Assembly: GCA_002309175.1 (NCBI GenBank)
Contig: DBWX01000011.1
Location: 14,512-78,511, forward strand
DNA from: Ruminococcaceae bacterium UBA1227
GTDB lineage: Bacteria; Bacillota; Clostridia; Oscillospirales; Acutalibacteraceae
Length of the DNA stretch: 64,000 nucleotides
Direction: 5' to 3'
Shown one piece after another: positions 48,721-58,687 of the stretch. A model generated the notes under the pieces. It saw nothing but the letters and a program-made list of their open reading frames with translations, was not told the origin of the DNA and ran no database searches. The stretch's first letter is position 1; each line of letters opens with the position of its first letter. The position numbers and the translations under genes are program-made.

Positions 48721-49437
48721 ATGGAAAAGATTAACTACAAGCTTGAGGTATTTGAAGGCCCCATGGACCTGCTCTTAAGCCTCATCACCAAGCATAAGCT
48801 TGACATTATGGACATCCCCATCGTCACTCTCGTTGACCAGTACACGGAGTACGTGAGGGCAATGCAGGAGTCAGACATGGAAGTCGCCTCCGAGTTCCTC
48901 GAGATGGCCGCAAGACTCGTCTACATCAAGACGGTGTCGCTGCTGCCTAAACACGAGGAGGCGGAACAGCTCAAAGCCGAGCTCCAGGGCGAGCTCCTCG
49001 AGTACCGAGACTGCCAGCTCATGGCAGGCAAACTTGCGGACGAGGCCAAAGGCTTTGACTTCATCGGCAGAAAGGCCGATGTCATAGACAGGGACACCAC
49101 ATACAGGTTGTTCCATGAGCCGGATGAACTTTTCAGGGCTTATATCTCAGCCCTCGGCAAAGGCGCCAGGAAACTGCCGCCCCCGGCTTCATCATTTACC
49201 GCAATCGTATCGAAGAAGATCGTATCCGTATCTTCCAAGATTGTCTTTATACTTCGCCGCGCGCTCAAGGGCGGCAACCTGAGTTTCAGGTCGCTTATTG
49301 AGGCCTCTGAGTCCCGCTCGGACATGGTCGCGACCTTCCTCGCGGTCCTCGAACTCCTCAAGGCCGGCCGTATGACCGCGCAGGGCGAGGGCGACGATAT
49401 GAAATTCACACTTAACAACGAGAAGAACGGGAGTTGA
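48721..49437 (+). CDS. scpA: Segregation and condensation protein A
   Basis: Kleisin subunit of the SMC-ScpAB condensin. 238 residues with the N-terminal SMC-neck-binding region (YKLEVFEGPMDLLLSLITKH) and winged-helix C-terminus. Directly followed by scpB. Confidence 0.95.
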   Translation: MEKINYKLEVFEGPMDLLLSLITKHKLDIMDIPIVTLVDQYTEYVRAMQESDMEVASEFLEMAARLVYIKTVSLLPKHEEAEQLKAELQGELLEYRDCQLMAGKLADEAKGFDFIGRKADVIDRDTTYRLFHEPDELFRAYISALGKGARKLPPPASSFTAIVSKKIVSVSSKIVFILRRALKGGNLSFRSLIEASESRSDMVATFLAVLELLKAGRMTAQGEGDDMKFTLNNEKNGS

Positions 49438-49442
49438 GAAAC

Positions 49443-50000
49443 TTGAACGCTAAGACACTGCAGGCAAGCGTGGAGGCCATTCTCTTCGCAGCCGGCGATC
49501 CGGTGCCCGTATCCCGTCTCTCAAGCGCACTCGAGATAGAACCCGAACTTGCCGAACAGGTCCTTCTAAACCTGAAGGCCGAGTATGACGAACGCGACGG
49601 AGGAATCTGTATCCTCCACCTCGGCGACAAGTTCCAGATGTGCACGCGCACCGAGTTCTCTGAAGAGGTCCGTCGCGTCCTCGAGATGCGCCGCAACGTG
49701 CCCCTCTCGCAGGCTGCCTTTGAAGTCCTTGCGGTTGTGGCATACAACCAGCCCGTGACAAAGTCATTCATCGAACAGGTTCGCGGAGTTGACTGTTCCG
49801 GAGTAATTACATCGCTTACCGAAAAAGACCTCATTGAGGAGAAGGGCAGACTCGATCTCCCCGGCAAGCCGATAGTCTACGGTACAACACCGGCGTTTTT
49901 ACGCTGTTTTTGTATGGAGTCTCTCGATGAGCTCCCCGCGCTTCCCGGTTCCGAGGAACCCGAGGCGACAGAGGAGGAGCCCGAAGAGGACACCGAATAA
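49443..50000 (+). CDS. scpB: Segregation and condensation protein B
   Basis: Accessory dimer of the condensin complex. 185 residues with two winged helices (LQASVEAILFAAGDPVPVSR, QAAFEVLAVVAYNQPVTKSF and GLDLPGKPIVYGTTPAFL-like end) and an acidic tail. TTG at 49443 has GGGAG nine bases upstream; TTG at 49434 would abut the site. Confidence 0.94.
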   Translation: MNAKTLQASVEAILFAAGDPVPVSRLSSALEIEPELAEQVLLNLKAEYDERDGGICILHLGDKFQMCTRTEFSEEVRRVLEMRRNVPLSQAAFEVLAVVAYNQPVTKSFIEQVRGVDCSGVITSLTEKDLIEEKGRLDLPGKPIVYGTTPAFLRCFCMESLDELPALPGSEEPEATEEEPEEDTE

Positions 50001-50047
50001 ATCAGTTCAAAATTATTCAAAATATACACAGGGGGAGGTGTTGATTA

Positions 50048-51061
50048 TTGGTACTTCTTAAAATCCTCTTTTGGCTTATTTTTATCGTACTTGTGCTTGC
50101 GGTACTTATCATCGGATTTGTTCTTTTTGCCCTCTCGGTCAAAATTCAGCTTATCGGTGACTACGCAGACGAGAAGAAGAGATTCTGGGTCAAGTACGGC
50201 ATTATTAAGCTGAAAATTTACCCCGAGATGTTCTCCGAAAAGGCCAAGAGGCGCCGCGCGAAGCTGATGGGTCACATCCGCTCCTGGTTCGGCCCTACGG
50301 CAAGAAAGGTCTCAAACAAGGCCAAGGCAAAGGCCACAGAGAAGTTTGAGGAGACAAAGGAGAAGAAGTCCGCCGAGAAAGATCTGAACACGGCGGTACA
50401 GATCCGCGAAGAGGAGAAACGCATCGAAGAGGAGGAGCGCAGGCTGAACGAGGAGATCCCTCGCGCACAGGCTTCTTACGAGGCTGCAGTTGAAGCCGAA
50501 GAGAAGGGCGAGCCTCTGCCTAATGTCGTTAACCAGGATGAAGTCTCAAAGATCGAAAGTATCAAGACTTCATGGAAAGCCGCGGATATTCCGGGCACAT
50601 ACGACAAGGTTAAGAGTTTCCTTTCCGGTTTCTCAACCGACTCTATTCTCGCTCTGATATCTTCACTCGGAAGCGATACCGGCCACACACTCGGCAAGGT
50701 CGGAAGAAGAATCGTAATCAAACGTTTTAATGTGGGACTTGTAGTCAGCGGAAAGGATGCCGCTTCGACAGCATTAAAGTACGGCCGCATAGCCGCAGTT
50801 GCCTATCCGTCACTCGGAAGGATTATGAACAGTCTTAATACGAAAGATGTCAGTCTCGATATGACGCCTGACTATCTCGCGAAGAAAGACAGCGGCGAAA
50901 TCCATGTGACCGTGGCCTTCCGTCCTCTGTTCCTGTTCACACCGTTTATCGGTCTCGTACCGAGACTCGGAAAAGACGGTTTCAAGTTCTACAGGGACTA
51001 CAGCAAGACAAAGAAAGTCAAGTCGAAAAACGCCTCGCAGGCAGGCTCTGCAGTGGCTTAA
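50048..51061 (+). CDS. DUF2953 family protein
   Basis: 337 residues. One N-terminal transmembrane helix (LILFWLIFIVLVLAVLII-like), a charged Lys/Glu linker (about 80-165) that could be coiled, and a C-terminal DUF2953 region (about 215-320: RFNVGLVVSGKDAASTALKY and HVTVAFRPLFLF). This gene sits between scpB and gerW in Clostridia and Bacillus (YtfI). TTG start with GGGGGAGG upstream. Function unknown. Confidence 0.85.
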   Translation: MVLLKILFWLIFIVLVLAVLIIGFVLFALSVKIQLIGDYADEKKRFWVKYGIIKLKIYPEMFSEKAKRRRAKLMGHIRSWFGPTARKVSNKAKAKATEKFEETKEKKSAEKDLNTAVQIREEEKRIEEEERRLNEEIPRAQASYEAAVEAEEKGEPLPNVVNQDEVSKIESIKTSWKAADIPGTYDKVKSFLSGFSTDSILALISSLGSDTGHTLGKVGRRIVIKRFNVGLVVSGKDAASTALKYGRIAAVAYPSLGRIMNSLNTKDVSLDMTPDYLAKKDSGEIHVTVAFRPLFLFTPFIGLVPRLGKDGFKFYRDYSKTKKVKSKNASQAGSAVA

Positions 51062-51101
51062 GATAACAACCAATCAATTAAAATAAACTGAGGTGCTTAA
51101 A

Positions 51102-51464
51102 ATGAAAGAAACAGCAACAGCAGGAATGCTCCAGACAACAATCGAGAAAGTAAAGGACATGATTGATGTCTCCACAATCATCGGCGATCCCGTTTACACT
51201 GAGTCGGGTCTTACAATCATCCCCGTTTCAAAGGTAACATACGGCTTCGCAAGCGGCGGCACAGACTTCCCTTCAAAGAACAGGGAACTCTTCGGCGGCG
51301 CAGGCGGTGCAGGCGTCACAATCACTCCTGTTGCATTCCTTCTCATCCAGAACGGCCAGGTAACTCTTAAGCATATCACTGCTTATGACAACGCCGCTGA
51401 GAGAATGGTTAACCTTATGCCCGAGATGTTCGACAAGGTAACCGGCCTCATCAAGAAAAACTGA
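51102..51464 (+). CDS. GerW-family sporulation-associated protein (YtfJ)
   Basis: 120 residues, soluble: MIDVSTIIGDPVYTESGLTI, IPVSKVTYGFASGGTDF and GGAGGAGVTITPVAFLL are the YtfJ/GerW core. In Bacillus it is a spore coat/germination protein; homologues also occur in non-sporulating lines, so this is suggestive only. ATG 51102 with GAGGTG eight bases upstream. Confidence 0.92.
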   Translation: MKETATAGMLQTTIEKVKDMIDVSTIIGDPVYTESGLTIIPVSKVTYGFASGGTDFPSKNRELFGGAGGAGVTITPVAFLLIQNGQVTLKHITAYDNAAERMVNLMPEMFDKVTGLIKKN

Positions 51465-51550
51465 TTGAAATGCTGAATAATAGCGGGGCTGACCGGGTCG
51501 GCCCCGCATTAGTCGTATATTGAGGGTACTTGAAAGAGGGGTTTTTCTGC

Positions 51551-52279
51551 GTGTCTGACGATAAAATAAGACTCCAGAAGTACATGGCGGACTGCGGCAT
51601 AGCAAGCCGCAGGAAATCGGAGGAACTCATAGCCTCCGGCAAGGTGAAGGTCAACGGAAAGGTCGCTTCAATCGGCGACAAGGTTGACCCGAAAAAAGAC
51701 AAGGTTTCGGTAGAGGGGCAGGCTGTCCATGCCGAGACTGAGTTTCGCTATATCATGCTCAACAAACCCCGCGGATTCATTACGACGATGAGCGACGAGC
51801 GCGGCCGCAAGTGTGTGGCCGAACTTGTCTCCGATGTCGGCGTGCGGGTCTTTCCGGTCGGACGTCTCGACAAGGACTCGGAAGGGCTTTTGCTCCTGAC
51901 GAATGACGGAGAGTTCGCGAACAATCTGACGCACCCCTCAAAGCATGTTCCGAAGACCTACAGAGTTACCGTCCGACCGGCCATAAACGAGGAGATACTG
52001 AATCACCTCATGACCGGTATCATGATTGACGGCAGGACAACTCTGCCCGCGCAGGTTAAGGTCCTGACACAGGAACCGGACCGCGTGGTGCTTGAGATAG
52101 TCATCTGTGAGGGCAGGAACAGGCAGATAAGAAAGATGTGCGAAGCGGAGGGCCTTACCGTCGCGCGCCTTAAGCGCACGGCCGTAGGTCCGGTAAAGCT
52201 CGGCATGCTCAAACAGGGCGCCTGGCGCGACCTGACTCCGCAGGAGCTGAAATCCCTTCGCAACGCAAGGAGAAAGTAA
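51551..52279 (+). CDS. Pseudouridine synthase, RluB/RsuA family
   Basis: 242 residues: S4 RNA-binding domain (about 5-60, RLQKYMADCGIASRRKSEEL) and catalytic domain with the Asp in GRLDKDSEGLLLLTND and GRNRQIRKMC. Modifies rRNA uridine, most likely 23S (RluB-type). GTG 51551 with AGAGGGG upstream. Confidence 0.92.
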   Translation: MSDDKIRLQKYMADCGIASRRKSEELIASGKVKVNGKVASIGDKVDPKKDKVSVEGQAVHAETEFRYIMLNKPRGFITTMSDERGRKCVAELVSDVGVRVFPVGRLDKDSEGLLLLTNDGEFANNLTHPSKHVPKTYRVTVRPAINEEILNHLMTGIMIDGRTTLPAQVKVLTQEPDRVVLEIVICEGRNRQIRKMCEAEGLTVARLKRTAVGPVKLGMLKQGAWRDLTPQELKSLRNARRK

Positions 52280-52280
52280 T

Positions 52281-53159
52281 ATGACAAGAAGCATGACAGG
52301 CTTCGGTCGCGCTCAGCGTGACACGGAGAATCTCTTTGTCTCCGTTGAACTCAAGAGCGTGAACCACAGGTATTTTGAACTTTACTCACGCGTGCCGAGA
52401 GCATACGGTTTCCTTGATGAGAAGATTAAGTCATATCTCCAGAACCGTGTTGCCAGGGGCAAGATAGAATGCAATGTCGTAATTGAGACTTCGGATTCCG
52501 ATTACGCTCAGGTGCGTGTAAATCATTCACTTGCTGAGGCCTACATCGCAGCGCTGAACGAGCTTGAGGAGAAGTACAACATAAAGAACGATGTGTCCGT
52601 CACGTCGCTCTCGCGCTTCCCTGACGTGCTCTCCGTTCACAAGAGCGAGGCTGATGAGGACGCCATATGGGAGGCAGTGAAAGAGGTGCTCGAAACCGCG
52701 ACGGACAACTTTGTCGCGATGCGCGAGCGCGAGGGTGAGAAACTCCGCGAGGATATCTGCTCACGCGCTGACACCATCCTTGAGAAGGTGGCCTTCGTTG
52801 AGGCGCGCTCGCCCGAGACGGTGAAAGAGTACAACGAGAAGATGAAACAGCGTATCCGCGAACTCATAGATGACGCCACGGTCGACGATCAGAGGCTTCT
52901 TCAGGAGGCTGCAATCTTTGCCGACAAGGTGGCCGTTGATGAGGAGACGGTGCGTCTGAGAAGCCATATAGAGCAGCTTAAGGCCATGTTCGATGAGACT
53001 GAGGCCATAGGCAAGAAGATGGACTTCCTCGTTCAGGAAATAAACCGTGAGGCCAACACCATAGGCTCCAAGGCCGCTGATTTTGAAATCGGAAAGACGG
53101 TAGTGGAGATAAAGGCAGAGGTCGAAAAGATAAGGGAACAGGTACAGAACATAGAGTAG
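52281..53159 (+). CDS. YicC/YloC family endoribonuclease
   Basis: 292 residues with the family N-terminus MTRSMTGFGRA, SVELKSVNHRYFEL and the C-terminal DUF1732 region (EETVRLRSHIEQLKAMFDE, then GKKMDFLVQEINREANTIGS). The family has been shown to have RNase activity; its targets here are unknown. First gene of the remA-gmk-rpoZ-priA run. Confidence 0.94.
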   Translation: MTRSMTGFGRAQRDTENLFVSVELKSVNHRYFELYSRVPRAYGFLDEKIKSYLQNRVARGKIECNVVIETSDSDYAQVRVNHSLAEAYIAALNELEEKYNIKNDVSVTSLSRFPDVLSVHKSEADEDAIWEAVKEVLETATDNFVAMREREGEKLREDICSRADTILEKVAFVEARSPETVKEYNEKMKQRIRELIDDATVDDQRLLQEAAIFADKVAVDEETVRLRSHIEQLKAMFDETEAIGKKMDFLVQEINREANTIGSKAADFEIGKTVVEIKAEVEKIREQVQNIE

Positions 53160-53170
53160 GACGAAGGCTC

Positions 53171-53425
53171 ATGAAACTTGTTAACATAGGTTTTGGAAAC
53201 TGTGTGAATGCGGACCGCATAATCGCTCTTTTAAGTCCGGATTCCGCGCCTGTAAAACGAATAATAGGTGACTGCAAGGAGAAGGGTACCCTCATCGATG
53301 CCTCACAGGGCAGGAAGACGAGGACAGTGCTCATCATGGACAACGACGAGGTTGTCCTCTCATACCTTCAGCCCGAGACTCTTACACAGAGAATTAACGG
53401 CGAGGAGGCAGAGGAGAATGAGTAA
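53171..53425 (+). CDS. remA: Extracellular matrix regulator RemA-like protein (DUF370)
   Basis: 84 residues, small DNA-binding oligomer. MKLVNIGFGNCVNADRIIAL and LIDASQGRKTRTVLIMDN are family hallmarks. In Bacillus it activates biofilm matrix genes; in Clostridia the same position before gmk suggests a wider regulatory role. Overlaps gmk by eight bases. Confidence 0.94.
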   Translation: MKLVNIGFGNCVNADRIIALLSPDSAPVKRIIGDCKEKGTLIDASQGRKTRTVLIMDNDEVVLSYLQPETLTQRINGEEAEENE

Positions 53426-54125
53426 TGTCGGAGGTTTCCTTCTGATCTTCTCCGGACCTTCGGGCTCCGGTAAGGACACCATCCTGCACAAGATAATGGA
53501 GCGCGACGACAAGACCGTCGTTTCTGTCTCCATGACCACCCGTGCCCCGCGCGAGGGAGAGCAGGACGGCAAGGACTATTATTTCGTGACCAAAGAGGAA
53601 TTTGAAGAGCATATCAAAAACGGCGATATGCTCGAGTGGGCCCGCTACGGTGAGAACTATTACGGCACCCCCAAAGCACCGATCCTGAACTGGATTAACG
53701 AGGGCAAGACGGTGGTTCTCGAAATAGAGGTCCAGGGCGCTGACAAGATCAGGGAGCAGTTCCCCGATGTGCGTTCGATGTTCCTTATGCCGCCGTCACT
53801 CCACGTCCTTGAAAAGCGCCTCCGTGACAGAAAGACAAACACGGAGGAGGACATAAAAAGGCGACTGGAGACGGCCAAGGAGGAAATAGGCCGCGCCAAC
53901 GACTATGACTATATTATTGTGAACAACCGGCTGGAAGATGCAGTAGAGGACGCCATGGAAATCATTCTTCGTCACAGGCGTCATCTGCGTGAAAATGACA
54001 GCGGAGACGAGTTCTACTACGGATACCAGTACAAGGATGAAGTAGAATACATAAACGAGGTGGCGCGTGTGCTGCCGCCCGTGGAAGACTTTTCGGAAAG
54101 AGGTTTAAAAGATGGCAGAGAATAA
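53418..54125 (+). CDS. gmk: Guanylate kinase
   Basis: 235 residues, about 30 longer than usual because of a C-terminal acidic tail (DEFYYGYQYKDEVEYINEVA). P-loop GPSGSGKDT at 13-21, MTTRAPREGEQDGKDYYF and the lid RLRDRKTNTEED. ATG 53418 inside the end of remA; a longer frame upstream lies over remA. Overlaps rpoZ by 14 bases. Confidence 0.96.
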   Translation: MSNVGGFLLIFSGPSGSGKDTILHKIMERDDKTVVSVSMTTRAPREGEQDGKDYYFVTKEEFEEHIKNGDMLEWARYGENYYGTPKAPILNWINEGKTVVLEIEVQGADKIREQFPDVRSMFLMPPSLHVLEKRLRDRKTNTEEDIKRRLETAKEEIGRANDYDYIIVNNRLEDAVEDAMEIILRHRRHLRENDSGDEFYYGYQYKDEVEYINEVARVLPPVEDFSERGLKDGRE

Positions 54126-54348
54126 GAGATTCAATCCCGATCTTCGTGAGATCCTTCATGACGGTGAGGCTCACCAGATAAGCCGTTATTCACTTGTAAC
54201 GGCGACAGCCAAGCTCGCGAGAGAGATCAGCGACAAGGCTGCCGAGGAGCACGAGATTGTAATGGAGAAGCCCGTATCAACGGCTCTCGATAAACTTCTC
54301 TCAGGCGAATACGTAATTGAGGAACCTGAGGAGATCAAAGACCTTTAA
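54112..54348 (+). CDS. rpoZ: RNA polymerase omega subunit
   Basis: 78 residues. SRYSLVTATAKLAREISDKA matches the conserved omega core; C-terminal acidic tail. Position after gmk and before priA is standard. Stabilises the beta-prime subunit. Confidence 0.93.
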   Translation: MAENKRFNPDLREILHDGEAHQISRYSLVTATAKLAREISDKAAEEHEIVMEKPVSTALDKLLSGEYVIEEPEEIKDL

Positions 54349-54362
54349 GGAGGAGACAGGGC

Positions 54363-56561
54363 ATGACTGTAGCGCGCGTCGCCGTGCAGAATGCGGCTTA
54401 TCATTTCGATGAGCTTTACAGTTATGCCGTGCCCGAGGGAAAGAACGTACAGGTCGGCTGTCGTGTCATGGTGCCGTTCGGCAGGGGTGACACGGCACGG
54501 CAGGCAGTGGTCATCGAAATGACAAGCGAAGACGAGGGGGACACACCGCTCAAGAACCTGGGTGCCGTCCTCGATGAGACACCGCTTTTTGACGAGAAGA
54601 TGATCCGTCTTGCGCTCTTCATGAAAGAGCGCACATTCTGCACTGTCTACGACGCGCTTCGTACAATGCTTCCCGGACTCTCACACAAACCCTCTGATGC
54701 CACCGTGAAGATGGCGAGGCTCACGGGTGAGGAACTTCCTAAATACACCGACAAACAGCAGGCTGTAATTGACTGCCTGAAGGGCACTACAGGTGAAATT
54801 TCCGTCAAGGAGATTCTCTACTTTACCGGTGTCTCCGCAGCGGTTGTCGACAACCTGAGAAAACGCGGTGTAATCGAATACTACGAGAAGGAGGTCTTCC
54901 GCCGCCCCTATGAGGAAGAGGTGACGGAGACTGAGAGAGTAAAACTCTCAAAGAGCCAGAAGAACGCCTTTGACAACATGATGAACATGTTTGAGAACGG
55001 TGGCGGCACGAGCCTTCTCTACGGTGTCACCGGAAGCGGCAAGACCCAGGTGTATCTGCGCCTCATAGACGAGGTGGAGAAGACCGGACGCGGAATAATC
55101 GTCATGGTCCCCGAAATCTCCCTGACACCCCAGACACTCAGTATTTTCCACAGGCGCTATGGCGACAAAGTGGCCGTATTCCACAGCGCGCTCTCTGACG
55201 GAGAGCGCCTTGATGAGTGGAAACGGGTCAGAAAAGGACTTGCGAAAATCGTCGTAGGTACGCGGTCTGCCGTTTTTGCGCCATTTGAAAAACTCGGCCT
55301 CGTCATAATAGACGAGGAGCAGGAGCACACATACAAGTCCGAGCAGAGCCCGCGCTACCACGCGAGAGACATAGCGAAATACCGCTGCGCCGAGGACGGT
55401 GCTCTCCTCGTGCTCGCTTCCGCGACGCCGAGTCTCGAGACATATACTCTTGCCAAAAACGGCAAGTACGCCTTAAGCGTTTTAACGGACAGGTACGGCT
55501 CTGCCGAACTGCCGACGGTAGAGACCGTCGACATGTGCCGCGAGCGCTTTGACGGCAACAAGAGCGAGATAAGCAGAACGCTTCTCTCGGCCCTCGTAAA
55601 GAACTTTGAGGAAGGACATCAGTCAATCGTCCTGCTCAATCGCCGCGGCTACCACACATACGCCGCGTGTGACTCATGCGGCGAGGTAATGATGTGCCCG
55701 AACTGCAGCATAGGACTGACATACCACCGTCATTCCGGCCGCCTCATGTGCCACTATTGCGGCTACAGTGTCCCGTTTACCACGGTCTGTCCCTCCTGCG
55801 GGGCAAACGACGTCCGTTATACGGGAGCCGGCACACAGCGCTTTGAGGAGGAGATAGACAGGCTTCTGCCTGATGCCCGCATTCTGCGAATGGATGCCGA
55901 CACAACCCTTCAGAAGCACTCATACGACGAGAAACTCGCGGCTTTCAGAAACCACGAGTATGACGTGATGATAGGCACGCAGATGGTCGCCAAAGGCCTT
56001 GACTTTGAAAATGTCACCTTAGTCGGCGTCCTCTCTGCGGACCAGCAGCTCTACAATGACGACTACAAGTCGATGGAGACTACATTTGACCTACTCACAC
56101 AGGTCATAGGCAGGGCCGGAAGGGGCAAGTACCCGGGTCGCGCCATCATCCAGACAATAAAGCCGCAAAACGACGTAATTATACTTGCGACGCGCCAGGA
56201 TTTCGATGCCTTCTACAACACCGAAATCACCATGCGAAAGGCCTGTGTCTTCCCGCCGTTTTGCAACCTCTGCTTCATAAGTTTCCAGGGAGCAAAGGAG
56301 GAGAGAGTGCTTAAAGCGGGCACGAATTTCCTGAAAAACATAGAGAAGAAAGTTAAGACGGACGAGTACAAAGATTTAAAACTCATCTGCCTCGGCCCCA
56401 TGCCGGAGCGCGTGGTCAAGGTCTCAAACAAGTACAGATACCGTCTCACCATAAAGTGTAAAAACAATGCGCATTTTCGCCGTTTTCTCTCGGAACTCCT
56501 GATGGATTTCGCGAGGGATAAAGAAAATTCCGGCGTAAACGCAATTCCCGATATCATATGA
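54363..56561 (+). CDS. priA: Primosomal replication-restart helicase PriA
   Basis: 732 residues. 3'-DNA-binding domain at the N-terminus, Walker A GVTGSGKTQVYL, DEEQEHTYK motif, then the zinc-binding region with paired CxxC motifs (CDSC, CPNC, CHYC, CPSC; about 435-480), helicase motifs GTQMVAKGLDFENVTLVGV and VIGRAGRG. Frame intact. Confidence 0.96.
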   Translation: MTVARVAVQNAAYHFDELYSYAVPEGKNVQVGCRVMVPFGRGDTARQAVVIEMTSEDEGDTPLKNLGAVLDETPLFDEKMIRLALFMKERTFCTVYDALRTMLPGLSHKPSDATVKMARLTGEELPKYTDKQQAVIDCLKGTTGEISVKEILYFTGVSAAVVDNLRKRGVIEYYEKEVFRRPYEEEVTETERVKLSKSQKNAFDNMMNMFENGGGTSLLYGVTGSGKTQVYLRLIDEVEKTGRGIIVMVPEISLTPQTLSIFHRRYGDKVAVFHSALSDGERLDEWKRVRKGLAKIVVGTRSAVFAPFEKLGLVIIDEEQEHTYKSEQSPRYHARDIAKYRCAEDGALLVLASATPSLETYTLAKNGKYALSVLTDRYGSAELPTVETVDMCRERFDGNKSEISRTLLSALVKNFEEGHQSIVLLNRRGYHTYAACDSCGEVMMCPNCSIGLTYHRHSGRLMCHYCGYSVPFTTVCPSCGANDVRYTGAGTQRFEEEIDRLLPDARILRMDADTTLQKHSYDEKLAAFRNHEYDVMIGTQMVAKGLDFENVTLVGVLSADQQLYNDDYKSMETTFDLLTQVIGRAGRGKYPGRAIIQTIKPQNDVIILATRQDFDAFYNTEITMRKACVFPPFCNLCFISFQGAKEERVLKAGTNFLKNIEKKVKTDEYKDLKLICLGPMPERVVKVSNKYRYRLTIKCKNNAHFRRFLSELLMDFARDKENSGVNAIPDII

Positions 56562-56571
56562 GGTAAGAATA

Positions 56572-57054
56572 ATGGCATTGAGAAAAATCGTTACGAAAGA
56601 GGACCCCATACTCAAGAAGAAATGCAGACCTGTCGAGAAGTTCGACGACCGTCTTCACATGCTTCTTGATGACATGGCGGAGACCATGTATGCCGCTGAC
56701 GGCGTAGGTCTTGCCGCGCCGCAGGTAGGCATGCTCAGAAGGGTTGTCGTGATGGACATAGGCGAGGGTCTTCTTGAACTCGTAAATCCCGAAATAATCG
56801 AAAGGGAAGGAGAACAGTGCGCCGAAGAGGGCTGCCTCTCCATACCCGGAGAATACTATGAGACCATCCGTCCCGCATACGTTAAAGTGAAGGCGCAGGA
56901 CAGGAACGGCGAGTGGCATGAGTACGAGGGAGAAGAGCTTAAGGCACGTTGTTTCTGCCATGAACTCGACCACCTCGACGGAGTGCTTTTCACCGAGCGT
57001 TTAAACCCGAATCCGACCCCGAAAGAGGAGCCGAAACCGGCTGAGGAAAAGTAA
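56572..57054 (+). CDS. def: Peptide deformylase
   Basis: Removes the N-formyl group from nascent proteins. 160 residues with all three motifs: GVGLAAPQVG, EGCLSIPG and HELDHLDG (metal Cys plus two His). Proline-rich short tail. Stop and fmt start share one base. Confidence 0.96.
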   Translation: MALRKIVTKEDPILKKKCRPVEKFDDRLHMLLDDMAETMYAADGVGLAAPQVGMLRRVVVMDIGEGLLELVNPEIIEREGEQCAEEGCLSIPGEYYETIRPAYVKVKAQDRNGEWHEYEGEELKARCFCHELDHLDGVLFTERLNPNPTPKEEPKPAEEK

Positions 57055-57974
57055 TGAGAGTAGTTTTCATGGGCACCCCTGACTTTGCCGTCCCGATTCT
57101 TGAGAGGCTGGCGGCGAAGCATGAAGTGGCAGGGGTATTCCCCCAGCCTGACAAGCCGAAGGGCAGGCATATGACCCTGACCCCTTCAGATGTCAAGGTG
57201 AAGGCGGAAGAACTGAAAATTCCCGTTTTTCAGCCCGAGAGTTTAAAGCACGGCGAGGCCATGCCCGTACTCGAGGACCTGAAACCGGATGTCATAGTCG
57301 TTGCCGCATACGGACAGATTCTTAAAAGCGATGTCCTGAATTTCCCGAAATACGGCTGTGTAAACGCCCACGGCTCACTTCTTCCGAAGTACCGCGGAGC
57401 AGCGCCCATTCAGCGCGCGGTCATTGACGGCGAGACCGAGACCGGAATCACCGCAATGCTAATGGATGAGGGCCTTGACACGGGCGATGTACTGAATGTC
57501 AAAACGACAAAAATCGGAGAGAACGAAACCGCCGGAGAGCTCTTTGACAGACTTGCGTTACTCGCTGCCGACACCATTGAAGAGACCCTCGAAAACATTG
57601 AGGAATTCAGGAAAAGCGCGAAAAAACAGGACGATGAAAAGTCCTGCTACGCGAAGATGCTGACCAAGGACGAGTGCCCTATAGACTGGACAAAAACCGC
57701 GCAGGAAATTCATAATCAGGTGCGCGGTCTTAATCCCTGGCCGACAGCCACGACAACGCTTGACGGCGCAACTTTCAAGGTCCACACAACAAGAAAAACA
57801 GACAACAGAACCACCGAAAAACCCGGTACGATAAGAACTGAAAAAGACAGACTCTTTGTCGCAACGGGAGACAATAAAGAAATAGAAATAACTGAAATTC
57901 AACCCCAAAACGGCAGGAGAATGAGCGCGGAGGCGTATCTTCTCGGCCACACACTGGAAGGAGTGTTCGAATAA
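57054..57974 (+). CDS. fmt: Methionyl-tRNA formyltransferase
   Basis: 306 residues. MGTPDFAVPILERL, catalytic region NAHGSLLPKYRGAAPIQRA and DEGLDTGDVLN; C-terminal OB-like domain. Operates just before def's reaction; pair conserved. One-base overlaps on both sides. Confidence 0.96.
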   Translation: MRVVFMGTPDFAVPILERLAAKHEVAGVFPQPDKPKGRHMTLTPSDVKVKAEELKIPVFQPESLKHGEAMPVLEDLKPDVIVVAAYGQILKSDVLNFPKYGCVNAHGSLLPKYRGAAPIQRAVIDGETETGITAMLMDEGLDTGDVLNVKTTKIGENETAGELFDRLALLAADTIEETLENIEEFRKSAKKQDDEKSCYAKMLTKDECPIDWTKTAQEIHNQVRGLNPWPTATTTLDGATFKVHTTRKTDNRTTEKPGTIRTEKDRLFVATGDNKEIEITEIQPQNGRRMSAEAYLLGHTLEGVFE

Positions 57975-58684
57975 TGTATTGGGACCCTTTATATTATCTC
58001 GTTATAATCATGTTCTTCATCGCCATGGCGGCGTCCAACAAGGTTAAGAGAACCTATTCGAGATATGCTCAGGTAATGAGTTCAAAGAACATCACCGCGG
58101 AGCGCGCGGTACAGATGGTGCTCAATTATTACGGCATAACCGATGTCGGTATTGAGCGCATCCCCGGTGAACTCACCGACAACTTCAATCCGAAGACAAA
58201 CATAATCAGCCTTTCCGAGTCAGTCGCGGGCAGCACAAGTGTCGCTGCCATAGGCGTTGCCTGCCATGAGGCCGGCCACGCCGCACAGCACGCGACAGGA
58301 TACCTTCCCATAAAGATCAGGAACTCAATCGTCCCCGTCTGCAATATCGGCTCAATGCTCGGTATACCGATAGCTATTATCGGTGTCGTTCTTCAGTCGA
58401 TGCAGGGTATGTTTGATCTCGGTCAGACCCTCGTCTACGTAGGCATCATCATGTATGCCTTCGTATTTGTATTCCAGTTTGTAACCCTTCCTACGGAGCT
58501 TGACGCAAGCCACCGTGCCCTCAAGGTAATAGAGGAACAGGGTATTCTCGAAGGAGACGAGAGAGTCGGTGCCAAAAAGGTGCTTACCGCAGCCGCAATG
58601 ACATATGTCGTTGCCCTCGCAACTGCCCTTGTAAACCTGCTGAGATTTGCATCCATTTTCCTTGGAAGAGGACGCAGGAGATAA
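57974..58684 (+). CDS. Zinc metallopeptidase, YugP family
   Basis: 236 residues, membrane-bound: one N-terminal helix and two to three C-terminal helices around the zinc motif HEAGHAAQH. Family of unknown substrate; its position between fmt and rsmB is conserved in Clostridia. Confidence 0.92.
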   Translation: MYWDPLYYLVIIMFFIAMAASNKVKRTYSRYAQVMSSKNITAERAVQMVLNYYGITDVGIERIPGELTDNFNPKTNIISLSESVAGSTSVAAIGVACHEAGHAAQHATGYLPIKIRNSIVPVCNIGSMLGIPIAIIGVVLQSMQGMFDLGQTLVYVGIIMYAFVFVFQFVTLPTELDASHRALKVIEEQGILEGDERVGAKKVLTAAAMTYVVALATALVNLLRFASIFLGRGRRR

Positions 58685-58687
58685 GAT